26,236 nucleotides of DNA from a virus: IMG/VR virus record IMGVR_UViG_3300034071_003005, positions 1 to 26,236 of that record; one strand, 5' to 3'. The notes beneath the pieces were generated by a model, which did no database searches, was not told where the DNA came from, and saw nothing but the letters and a program-made list of their open reading frames with translations. Within the stretch, counting starts at the first letter, position 1. The number at the start of each line of letters is the position of its first letter. Below are positions 8,655 to 16,496 of the stretch, in pieces. A program made the translations under genes and the position numbers.

Positions 8655-10331
8655 ATGAAATCTGGAGCAACTGAGAGTTGTTTTTATTATCTTGCTCAAC
8701 ATTATAAATTCCCAGAAAATGTTGACGTAAAGAGAACAACTTACGAAATTATACAATCAAATAAGCAATATAAGATTATTTGGGCACACGATAACTGTGA
8801 CCAAGCAGGACACGCAACACTTCCTCAACACATAGACAAAATTGATAAAATTGTTTGCGTATCTAACTGGGAAAGAGAGCAATATATCAAATACAATAGG
8901 GCTCCTGCAGAGAAACTTGTAGTTATTCCGAATGGCGTGGATGACACGTTCCGCCCATCAGTAAAATCAAAATCAAAAACTTGTATATTTTTCTCCGCAC
9001 CACATAAGGGAATTTCACCATTAGTTCCAATCTGGAAAGAAGTCATTAAGCACCATCCAGATGCAAAACTCAAGGTCTTTTCTTCTATGTCTCTTTATGG
9101 AGATATTCAACCAGGAGAAGGTGACAATGAGACAATTACAACCGATAAGGGACTAGAACCTTCTCCATTTATTCCCATCTACAAGGAACTTCAATCACTT
9201 CCAGGCGTAGAATATTCACCTTGTATTGATCGTGAAGAATTATTACCTCATATTCAGGATGCTGCGTTTTATATTCATCCTAATATATGGGAGGAGACCT
9301 TTTGTGTCTCATTAGCAGAGGCAATGTCCTGCGGATGTTTCCCGATTACGACTGATATGGGAGCACTTCCAGAAACATCAAATGGAATGGGCAAATATAT
9401 TCCAATGTCGGGACAGAACACTCTAAGGGGATGGATTACTGATGATACATTCCATCAAAACTTTGCAGAGGAAGTAATAAGAGCCCTACATTTCTTTGAT
9501 GTTGCAAAAGATGAATACGACCAAGCATCTTCAGCAATTTCAAAGTTTGCTGTTGAATCTTATAATTGGGAAAAGGTATCAAAATTATGGAAAAATTTAA
9601 TCAATAATATTACAAATAATGTTGATATTTTTGATGGAAAAAATATTCAAACTCTAGAAGATTATTATGAATGGTCTTCAAATATAAATATGGTTCCGTC
9701 AAAACACATTGATTATCTTTATCGCTTAAAGTATAAGCACAACTTTGAACCAAAAGTAATTTATGATATTGGTTCTGCAGTTCTTCATTGGGCAAAGTTT
9801 GCATCGTGTATATGGAATAATACTGAGTTTTATTGTATTGATGGATTTTCTGGATATGAAACTTTATATCAAAAAAATCAATTAAGATATGCAATTGAAG
9901 TACTAAGTGACGAACAAAAAGAGGTTACTTTTTATGAAAATTTAAAAAATATTGGCAGTTGTTCTTATTATGAAATGAACTATAAGGATTTTCCACATAA
10001 CTTAGAGTTTAAAAATAGTCCTTATTATCAGGAAAGAAAAGTTATTACTCAAACACTTGATAATTTGATTGAAAAAAGAAATTGGAAACTTCCTGATTTG
10101 ATCAAAATGGACATTCAGGGATGTGAACTTGATGTATTAAAAGGTGCAGAAAAGACTCTTGAATATTGTAATCATCTTATCCTGGAACTTCAAAGCAAAC
10201 AATATATGAAAGATGCCCCACTTAATCAAGATGTGATTTCATATCTCGAACAAAAAGGATACACTCTCATTTCTCATTTTGTTCAAAATCCAAGTGGTGC
10301 TGATGGGGACTATCACTTTATGAGAATTTGA
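8655..10331 (+). CDS. GT4-type glycosyltransferase fused to FkbM-type methyltransferase
   Basis: This is a 558-aa bifunctional protein. Residues 1-~315 are a GT-B glycosyltransferase of the GT4 kind, with VIPNGVDDTF (near 90) and the E-x7-E donor motif in EETFCVSLAEAMSCG (Glu204, Glu212). Residues ~365-550 are a FkbM-family SAM-dependent methyltransferase: VIYDIGSA (near 368) as the SAM-binding start and DLIKMDIQGCELDVLKGAEK (near 471) as the family hallmark. FkbM enzymes O-methylate sugars or natural products, so adding a sugar and then capping it by methylation is a plausible combined activity. The N terminus is short for a GT4 enzyme: it begins at the GATESCFYYLA helix with no preceding Rossmann strand, and no better in-frame start was found. 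It lies between kelch paralog 1 and the 289-aa unknown. Confidence 0.87.
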   Translation: MKSGATESCFYYLAQHYKFPENVDVKRTTYEIIQSNKQYKIIWAHDNCDQAGHATLPQHIDKIDKIVCVSNWEREQYIKYNRAPAEKLVVIPNGVDDTFRPSVKSKSKTCIFFSAPHKGISPLVPIWKEVIKHHPDAKLKVFSSMSLYGDIQPGEGDNETITTDKGLEPSPFIPIYKELQSLPGVEYSPCIDREELLPHIQDAAFYIHPNIWEETFCVSLAEAMSCGCFPITTDMGALPETSNGMGKYIPMSGQNTLRGWITDDTFHQNFAEEVIRALHFFDVAKDEYDQASSAISKFAVESYNWEKVSKLWKNLINNITNNVDIFDGKNIQTLEDYYEWSSNINMVPSKHIDYLYRLKYKHNFEPKVIYDIGSAVLHWAKFASCIWNNTEFYCIDGFSGYETLYQKNQLRYAIEVLSDEQKEVTFYENLKNIGSCSYYEMNYKDFPHNLEFKNSPYYQERKVITQTLDNLIEKRNWKLPDLIKMDIQGCELDVLKGAEKTLEYCNHLILELQSKQYMKDAPLNQDVISYLEQKGYTLISHFVQNPSGADGDYHFMRI

Positions 10332-10338
10332 TTTTTAA

Positions 10339-10346
10339 CATAAATA
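10339..10346 (+). promoter_or_regulatory. Candidate late promoter core (CATAAATA)
   Basis: CATAAATA fits the late core NATAAATA and lies in the only real gap of this operon (10332-10386), 40 nt before the ATG at 10387. That start also has a GGAG ribosome site at 10379-10382. Confidence 0.5.
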
Positions 10347-10386
10347 AAACAAATGAACTGAAGTTCTCTTAATTCTACGGAGTATT

Positions 10387-11256
10387 ATGTCTGAAACTTA
10401 TAAGGATATTGCACTTGCTAAAGCAGATGATGTTTTAGATAGTGGTAATGAGTTTATGTTTAAAGTTTATAATGAGTGTATGAAGTGGGAGAAAAGTGAA
10501 AAAGAACTTGCATCAAGTCGTTCAAATTTCCAAATTGAAAAGTTCGTAATTCATGATAACTTTACTATTCCTTCTGCGTTCAAAGCAGCAATTATTAATC
10601 GAAAGAGTGTTGCTGAAGGATTGCTTCAAGGTATTCAAGAAGCAAAAAGAATTGCAAGGGAGTTTCATTTTAAGTGGGACGGAAAAGATAAGACACAACC
10701 AATCTGGTGGAAAAATGGAAGAGGTGGGGAAGAACTTTGCTGGTATGATATTGATGAGTTTAATTTTCACCGTCTTATTCATGGTCTAAATCAAGGATTT
10801 CAGTCTCAAGTTGATGAACTTGAGTTTTTTGATAAATTGATTAAAAGATTAATTGAAATGAATGGTGGACAACTAATCACCAAAGAACAATATGATGCAG
10901 ACCAACCAGAATACTGGGAACGTCGTCTTGCAAACCAATCTCTGGATGATTTACTTGCTGCAAGAACTGGCGTAAATGCAGGCAATATTCGTTCTATGAG
11001 ACGTGCAAGTGCTCCTACAGTATTACCTGATGATGTGAATAGAACAAAAGGAACTTTTGGTGATCCCACAGATCCGATTAGTTTCCTAAATGCACTTCAA
11101 GACCACGTAGCAAAAGGTATTGAGGAAATCAGTGGATTGTCAAATATTTTTGCAGACAAATCCGAAGAAACAAAATTGATAGAGCAAGGTGAGCAATCAC
11201 AACCAATTCCTAAACTTTCTTTGTTTAATGAAAAACTTAAGCAAAATGTAGAGTAA
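10387..11256 (+). CDS. Unknown 289-aa protein, probably structural or assembly-related
   Basis: I do not recognise this family. The protein is soluble, with no signal peptide or membrane segment. It has a largely helical N-terminal half (residues 1-~100), a Trp-rich patch (WKNGRGGEELCWYDIDEFNFH, about residues 108-128) and a mixed C-terminal half with VLPDDVNRTKGTFGDPTDP followed by a charged tail. It has its own late promoter candidate and a good GGAG site, and it ends 5 nt before the second kelch gene. The context suggests a fibre accessory, chaperone or virion protein. Nothing in the sequence proves an enzyme activity. Confidence 0.6.
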   Translation: MSETYKDIALAKADDVLDSGNEFMFKVYNECMKWEKSEKELASSRSNFQIEKFVIHDNFTIPSAFKAAIINRKSVAEGLLQGIQEAKRIAREFHFKWDGKDKTQPIWWKNGRGGEELCWYDIDEFNFHRLIHGLNQGFQSQVDELEFFDKLIKRLIEMNGGQLITKEQYDADQPEYWERRLANQSLDDLLAARTGVNAGNIRSMRRASAPTVLPDDVNRTKGTFGDPTDPISFLNALQDHVAKGIEEISGLSNIFADKSEETKLIEQGEQSQPIPKLSLFNEKLKQNVE

Positions 11257-11261
11257 AAAAA

Positions 11262-13130
11262 ATGCAAGGGGATGTATTCGGTTTAAATCGTATTTACGAA
11301 CAACAGGTTAGAAATGTAGAGAATAAAAACTTTGCAAGTTGGCCTGAAGGTGGTCTTTATGGTTATTTTGGTGGTGGCACCCCCAATGGTCTTGCTCAGG
11401 TTTGCATCATAGATCGTTTAGATTTCTCTACAGAAACCGTAACAACACCAAGCCCTAAATTAAATCGAGCACTAAGTAATTTATCCGCAGTCTCAAGTAA
11501 TTCTTATGGTTATTTTGGTGGAGGTTCTTTTTCACCACCCACAACAGCTGTTTGCACTATAAACCGTCTAGATTTCTCCACAGAAACCGTAACAACATCA
11601 ACACCTCTTAATTTAACCAGAGCAGTTAGTTCAACTGCAGCATTATCAAATAGTTCCTATGGTTATTTTAGTGGAGGTATAAGACCTGTTGCATCCGGTG
11701 GTCCAACAATTTATGCAACAGGAGATAGATTAGATTTTTCTTCGGAAACATTGTCCAATTCTTTCGTTGTAAGTGGTCCATCATATGGTCATGCAGCAAC
11801 TTCAAGTAGTTCTTATGGTTATTTTGGATCTGTTGGCAATAACGGATTTCAATCTAGCACTTTAAATCGTTTTGATTTTTCCACACAAACAGTATCAATA
11901 CCAGGACCTAAGTTGTCTTCAGATAATCTTCAGTTATCAGCAACCTCAAGTAATTCTTATGGTTATTTTGGCGGAGGTCTTACGCCAACTGTTCGTGTTT
12001 GCACCATAGACCGTTTAGATTTCTCTACAGAAACCGTAACAACACCAGGACCTAAGTTATCTCAAGCAAAAGATAACTTAGCAGCAACCTCAAGCAATTC
12101 TTATGGATATTTTGGTGGTGGCACATCTCCAGTGACTTGCACCATAGATCGTCTAGATTTCTCCACAGAAACCGTAACAACTCCAGGACCTAAGTTATCT
12201 CAAGCAAGATCTAGTTTAGCAGCAATCTCAGGAGGTCAAGCAGCACAAAGAGTTGGTGCTGCTACTTATGGTTATTTTGGTGGTGGTACTTATTTTGGTT
12301 CGTTCGTATGTATTATAGACCGTTTAGATTTCTCTACAGAAACCGTAACAACACCAAGTCCTAAGTTATCTCAAGCAAAAAATGGTTTATCAGCAACCTC
12401 AAGTAATTCTTATGGTTACTTTGGTGGTGGTTATTCTCCTCCCATTTATCTTTGCACTATAGACCGTTTAGATTTCTCTACAGAAACCAGAACAACACCA
12501 GGTCCTAAGTTATCTCAAGCAAGAAGCAATTTAGCAGCAACCTCAAGTAGTTCTTATGGTTACTTTGCTGGTGGGTTTGTTCCCAGTGTTCCGGGTATTG
12601 TTTGTACCATAGACCGTTTAGATTTCTCTACAGAAACCGTATCAACTCCAACCCCTAAGTTATCTCAAGCAAGATTAGAGTTAGCAGCAACCTCAAGTAG
12701 TTCTTATAGTTATTTTGGTGGTGGTACAGGTCCTGTTTGCACTATAGACCGTTTAGATTTCTCTACAGAAACCGTAACAACACCAGGACCTAAGTTATCT
12801 CAAGCAAGATCTAGTTTAGCAGCGGTCTCAAGTAGTTCTTATAGTTATTTTGGTGGTGGTTATCTTCCTGGTAGTGTTTGCACCATAGACCGTTTAGATT
12901 TCTCTACAGAAACCGTAACAACACCAGGACCTAAGTTATCCCAAGCAAGAGGTTATTTAGCAGCAGTCTCAAGTAGTTCTTATGGTTACTTTGGTGGTGG
13001 TTATGAGGGTTTTGTTGGTAGTATTTGCACCATAGACCGTCTTGATTTCTCTACAGAAACCGTATCAACACCAGGACCTAAGTTATCTCAAGCAAGAGAA
13101 TTTTTAGCAGCAACCTCAAATTCAAACTAA
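11262..13130 (+). CDS. Kelch-repeat virion protein, paralog 2 (12 repeats, 6+6)
   Basis: This 622-aa paralog of the 6741 and 13962 genes again has twelve repeats, with SGGQAAQRVG at residues 323-332 between repeats 6 and 7. The N-terminal block NVENKNFASWPEGGLYGY is retained. Repeats 2-4 are the most divergent of all 36 in the window (for example GDRLDFSSETLSNSFVV and FGSVGNNGFQSSTLNRFDF), while repeats 5-12 are close to consensus. Repeats 10 and 11 carry YSYFGGG instead of YGYFGGG. The gene starts 5 nt after the 289-aa gene and is followed after 4 nt by the sulfotransferase. The three paralogs may be alternative or jointly assembled host-range proteins; this is inference. Confidence 0.85.
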   Translation: MQGDVFGLNRIYEQQVRNVENKNFASWPEGGLYGYFGGGTPNGLAQVCIIDRLDFSTETVTTPSPKLNRALSNLSAVSSNSYGYFGGGSFSPPTTAVCTINRLDFSTETVTTSTPLNLTRAVSSTAALSNSSYGYFSGGIRPVASGGPTIYATGDRLDFSSETLSNSFVVSGPSYGHAATSSSSYGYFGSVGNNGFQSSTLNRFDFSTQTVSIPGPKLSSDNLQLSATSSNSYGYFGGGLTPTVRVCTIDRLDFSTETVTTPGPKLSQAKDNLAATSSNSYGYFGGGTSPVTCTIDRLDFSTETVTTPGPKLSQARSSLAAISGGQAAQRVGAATYGYFGGGTYFGSFVCIIDRLDFSTETVTTPSPKLSQAKNGLSATSSNSYGYFGGGYSPPIYLCTIDRLDFSTETRTTPGPKLSQARSNLAATSSSSYGYFAGGFVPSVPGIVCTIDRLDFSTETVSTPTPKLSQARLELAATSSSSYSYFGGGTGPVCTIDRLDFSTETVTTPGPKLSQARSSLAAVSSSSYSYFGGGYLPGSVCTIDRLDFSTETVTTPGPKLSQARGYLAAVSSSSYGYFGGGYEGFVGSICTIDRLDFSTETVSTPGPKLSQAREFLAATSNSN

Positions 13131-13134
13131 TATT

Positions 13135-13962
13135 ATGAAAACTTTTTATTTTATGTCTGGACTTCCTCGTTCAGGTTCGACTTTATTATCAGCATTATTC
13201 AATCAAAACCCAGAAATACACGCATCCACAAATTCTCCCCTCTTAGACACAATACATTATACTGAAGAGTATCTTTTATATAATTCGGAACAATATAAAG
13301 CACATCCAAAACCAGAGTGTGCTAATAAAGTTTTATCTTCCATAGCACCCAATTATTATTTTAATACTCCACAAAATATTATTATTGATAAGTCAAGAGG
13401 GTGGGTCAATCAAATACAACATATTAAAGATTATATTACGGAAGAACCAAAAATTATTTGTTTAGTAAGAGATATTCAAGATATTTTAGTTTCTTTTCTT
13501 TCTTTGATTGAAAGAAGCAATACAATTTCATTTGTTGATAAAGGTTTGATAAGCAATTACATTGAAATTACAAATGATAATCGTTGCGATTATCTTATGT
13601 CACCTCAGGGTATTATTGGAATGTCCTATAATGCACTTTCAGAAGCATATCGTAAGGGCAATCAAAGACATTTATTACTTGTAGAGTATGACAATTTAGT
13701 TCAGAACCCACAAAAAGAATTGAATAGAATTCATCAATTTTTAAATATTTCTCATTTCTCTTATGACTTTCTTAACATTAAACCAAAGTTTAAGGAGAAC
13801 GATTCAGTTTATAATTTACATGATATGCATAAGGTGAGAAACAAAGTTCAAAAAGTATATAAAGATAATACAAAGTATCTTAGTGATTATATTATGAATA
13901 AATATAATCACATGGAGTTTTGGCGTAACATATCTCCAAGGTATTCTATATTTGGAATCTAA
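13135..13962 (+). CDS. PAPS-dependent sulfotransferase
   Basis: This 275-aa protein has both hallmarks of the sulfotransferase fold. The 5'-phosphosulfate loop is SGLPRSGSTLL (residues 8-18). The 3'-phosphate site is CLVRDIQDILVS, with Arg112 and Ser120 in the usual R-x7-S spacing. VEYDNLVQNPQKELNRIHQFL near residues 188-208 is also typical of the family. It would move sulfate from PAPS to a hydroxyl on a sugar, tyrosine or other acceptor; the acceptor is unknown. It sits between kelch paralogs 2 and 3 and overlaps the latter by one base (TAATG), so the two are translationally coupled. Sulfating a glycan built by the neighbouring glycosyltransferases, or the kelch proteins themselves, is a reasonable hypothesis. 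Confidence 0.88.
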   Translation: MKTFYFMSGLPRSGSTLLSALFNQNPEIHASTNSPLLDTIHYTEEYLLYNSEQYKAHPKPECANKVLSSIAPNYYFNTPQNIIIDKSRGWVNQIQHIKDYITEEPKIICLVRDIQDILVSFLSLIERSNTISFVDKGLISNYIEITNDNRCDYLMSPQGIIGMSYNALSEAYRKGNQRHLLLVEYDNLVQNPQKELNRIHQFLNISHFSYDFLNIKPKFKENDSVYNLHDMHKVRNKVQKVYKDNTKYLSDYIMNKYNHMEFWRNISPRYSIFGI

Positions 13963-15809
13963 TGGCTGGTATATTTTCTCTTAGAGAAGTTAGAACAGAG
14001 CAAATAAAAAATGTAGACAATAAAAACTTCGCAAGTTGGCCAGAAGGTGGTCTTTATGGTTATTTTGCTGGCGGTTTTAATACTACTCCTATTAGAGTTT
14101 GCACTATAGATCGTTTAGATTTCTCTACAGAAACCGTAACAACTCCAGGACCTAAGTTATCTCAAGCAAGATCTAGTTTAGCAGCGGTCTCAAGTAGTTC
14201 TTATGGATATTTTGGTGGTGGCACATTTCCAGCGACTTGCACCATAGACCGTCTCGATTTCTCAACAGAAACCGTAACAACTCCAGGACCTCAGTTATCT
14301 CAAGCAAGAAGAAATTTAGCAGCAACCTCAAGTAGTTCTTATGGTTATTTTGGTGGTGGTTATGCTCCGGGTATTGTTTGTACCATAGACCGTCTCGATT
14401 TCTCTACAGAAACCGTATCAACTCCAACCCCTAAGTTATCCCAAGCAAGAGAGGGTTTAGCAGCAGTCTCAAGTAGTTCTTATGGTTATTTTTGTGGTGG
14501 TTATCTTTTCTCACCTACTACTTATTTTTGTACCATAGACCGTCTTGATTTTTCTACAGAAACCGTAACAACACCAGGACCTCAGTTATCTCAAGCAAGA
14601 TATGGTTTAGCAGCAACTTCAAGTAGTTCTTATGGTTATTTTGGTGGTGGGGGGACATCTACACCACGATCCACCAGAGAACGTTTAGATTTCTCTACAG
14701 AAACAGTAACATCATTAACAACACCCACATCTCGGTTTGTAGAAAGATTAGCAGCAACCTCAAGTAGTTCTTATGGTTACTTTGGTGGTGGTATCACTCC
14801 CGCTATTCTTTGTACCATAGACCGTTTAGATTTTTCTACAGAAACCGTAACAACACCAGAACCTAAGTTATCTCAAGCAAGATTTAGTTTAGCAGCGACC
14901 TCAGGAGGTCAAGCAGCACAAAGAGTTGGTGCTGCTACTTATGGTTATTGGGGTGGTGGTGCTACTCCTACTGCTATTACCACCATAGACCGTATAGATT
15001 TCTCAACAGAAACAGTATCAGTACCAACACCTAAGTTATCTCAAGCAAGAAATGATTTAGCAGCAGTCTCAAGTAGTTCTTATGGTTACTTTGGTGGTGG
15101 ATCTGGTCCAGTTTGTACGATAGACCGTCTAGATTTCTTAACAGAAACCGTATCAGTACCAACACCTAAGTTATCTCAAGCAAGACAAGGTTTAGCAGCA
15201 ACCTCAAGTAGTTCTTATGGTTACTTTAGTGGTGGAGTTTTTCCTCCCAATACTAATAGTTCTATAGTAGATCGTCTAGATTTCTTAACAGAAACCATAT
15301 CAGTACCCACACCCAAGTTATCTCAAGCAAGATATGGTTTAGCAACAGTTTCGAGTAGTTCTTATGGTTACTTTGGTGGTGGTGGTGTTCCGGGATCACC
15401 TGGTCTCGTTTGTACCATAGACCGTTTAGATTTCTCTACCGAAACCGTAACAACACCAACACCTAAGTTATCTGAAGCAAGATCTAATTTAGCAGCAACC
15501 TCAAGTAGTTCTTATGGATACTTTGGTGGTGGTTTTGCTTCTACTGGCAGAGGTTGTACCATAGACCGTATAGATTTCTCTACAGAAACCGTATCAATAC
15601 CAACATCTAAGTTATCTCAAGCAAGAAATGCTTTAGCAGCAGCATCAAGTAGTTCATATGGTTACTTTGGCGGTGGGTATTTTACTTTTCCACCTGTCAT
15701 CATTTCAACTATAGATCGTCTAGATTTCTCTACAGAAACCGTATCAACTCCAACCCCCAAGTTATCCCAAGCAAGAGAGGGTTTAGCAGCAGTCTCAAAC
15801 GCAAACTAA
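13962..15809 (+). CDS. Kelch-repeat virion protein, paralog 3 (12 repeats, 6+6)
   Basis: This is the 615-aa third member of the family, again with twelve repeats and SGGQAAQRVG (residues 314-323) after repeat 6. It is the most regular copy; only repeat 5 (RERLDFSTETVTSLTTP) departs strongly from consensus. Repeat 4 has YGYFCGG and repeat 7 YGYWGGG. The N terminus is one residue shorter but retains NVDNKNFASWPEGGLYGY. Bases 14062-14231 (repeats 1-2) are nearly identical to 7141-7310 in paralog 1 (repeats 3-4), a sign of repeat exchange between genes at different blade positions. It begins inside the sulfotransferase stop codon and ends 26 nt before the prolyl-hydroxylase-like gene. Confidence 0.85.
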   Translation: MAGIFSLREVRTEQIKNVDNKNFASWPEGGLYGYFAGGFNTTPIRVCTIDRLDFSTETVTTPGPKLSQARSSLAAVSSSSYGYFGGGTFPATCTIDRLDFSTETVTTPGPQLSQARRNLAATSSSSYGYFGGGYAPGIVCTIDRLDFSTETVSTPTPKLSQAREGLAAVSSSSYGYFCGGYLFSPTTYFCTIDRLDFSTETVTTPGPQLSQARYGLAATSSSSYGYFGGGGTSTPRSTRERLDFSTETVTSLTTPTSRFVERLAATSSSSYGYFGGGITPAILCTIDRLDFSTETVTTPEPKLSQARFSLAATSGGQAAQRVGAATYGYWGGGATPTAITTIDRIDFSTETVSVPTPKLSQARNDLAAVSSSSYGYFGGGSGPVCTIDRLDFLTETVSVPTPKLSQARQGLAATSSSSYGYFSGGVFPPNTNSSIVDRLDFLTETISVPTPKLSQARYGLATVSSSSYGYFGGGGVPGSPGLVCTIDRLDFSTETVTTPTPKLSEARSNLAATSSSSYGYFGGGFASTGRGCTIDRIDFSTETVSIPTSKLSQARNALAAASSSSYGYFGGGYFTFPPVIISTIDRLDFSTETVSTPTPKLSQAREGLAAVSNAN

Positions 15810-15812
15810 ATA
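15805..15812 (+). promoter_or_regulatory. Possible late promoter core (ACTAAATA)
   Basis: ACTAAATA has one mismatch to NATAAATA, includes the TAA stop of kelch paralog 3, and lies 23 nt before the ATG at 15836, the same spacing as better candidates in this window. Confidence 0.35.
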
Positions 15813-15835
15813 AATTAAACTAGATCATTATTGAT

Positions 15836-16495
15836 ATGAATGATTTGCTATCTAATATTTTAATTCAACCAAAAGTAGTTACTAAAGAGAATTGTAAATA
15901 TCTTATTGATTATGCAAATAGTGTAGAGATGGAGCAGATGGGAGTCTTTGATCCCGATAAAACTAATCTCACAAAAGAATCTTCACATAAGGTAGATAAG
16001 TCTTCAAGAGATGTAAAGTGTGCGGATGTAACACCAATACTTCCACAAATTCAAGACTTGATGAAGAATACGATTGATCACATCATCAATCCTTTTTATG
16101 GATTTAAGATACGTGATAGTGAAATGCCTCAACTTCTTTATTATGAAAAAGGAGGTCACTATAAACCTCACTATGATGCAGAAGCGATGTGGACAAATCC
16201 AGATGGTACAAAGATGTGGAAGAAGAGTGTAGATCGGGATCTTTCTACAGTTCTTTTTCTTAATGATGACTTTGAAGGTGGTTATTTTTCTTTTCCAGAC
16301 TTAAGAATTAAAATTAAACCAGAACCAGGTCTTCTTGTTTGCTTTCCTTCTTCAAGATGGTTTAAGCATTGTGTAGAACCGGTTCTTTCCGGTAAAAGAT
16401 ACACTCTTGTAACCTGGATGAGAGTTCAAGGATTTAAAACAAAAGAAGAGCAAGATAAAGAAATAGAAAAAAAATATGGAATTGAAGTTATGTAA
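15836..16495 (+). CDS. Prolyl 4-hydroxylase-like 2OG-Fe(II) oxygenase
   Basis: This 219-aa protein has the P4Hc-type double-stranded beta-helix: Fe ligands His112 and Asp114 in HYKPHYDAEA, distal His178 in SRWFKHCVEPV and the 2-oxoglutarate-binding Arg188 in SGKRYTLVTW, with STVLFLNDDFEGG between them. Phage and bacterial members hydroxylate proline or other protein side chains. The kelch repeats next to it carry a conserved TTPGPKLS or TPTPKLS in almost every blade and are attractive candidate substrates, but this is inference. It is the last plus-strand gene of the operon. A hairpin terminator 32 nt beyond its stop lies inside the convergent gene. Confidence 0.87.
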   Translation: MNDLLSNILIQPKVVTKENCKYLIDYANSVEMEQMGVFDPDKTNLTKESSHKVDKSSRDVKCADVTPILPQIQDLMKNTIDHIINPFYGFKIRDSEMPQLLYYEKGGHYKPHYDAEAMWTNPDGTKMWKKSVDRDLSTVLFLNDDFEGGYFSFPDLRIKIKPEPGLLVCFPSSRWFKHCVEPVLSGKRYTLVTWMRVQGFKTKEEQDKEIEKKYGIEVM

Positions 16496-16496
16496 A

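Noticed and set aside
6840-15800. Dense regular DNA repeats resembling a CRISPR or VNTR array
   Set aside because: They are in-frame, about 135-190 bp apart, and encode kelch blades; spacing and length do not fit CRISPR.
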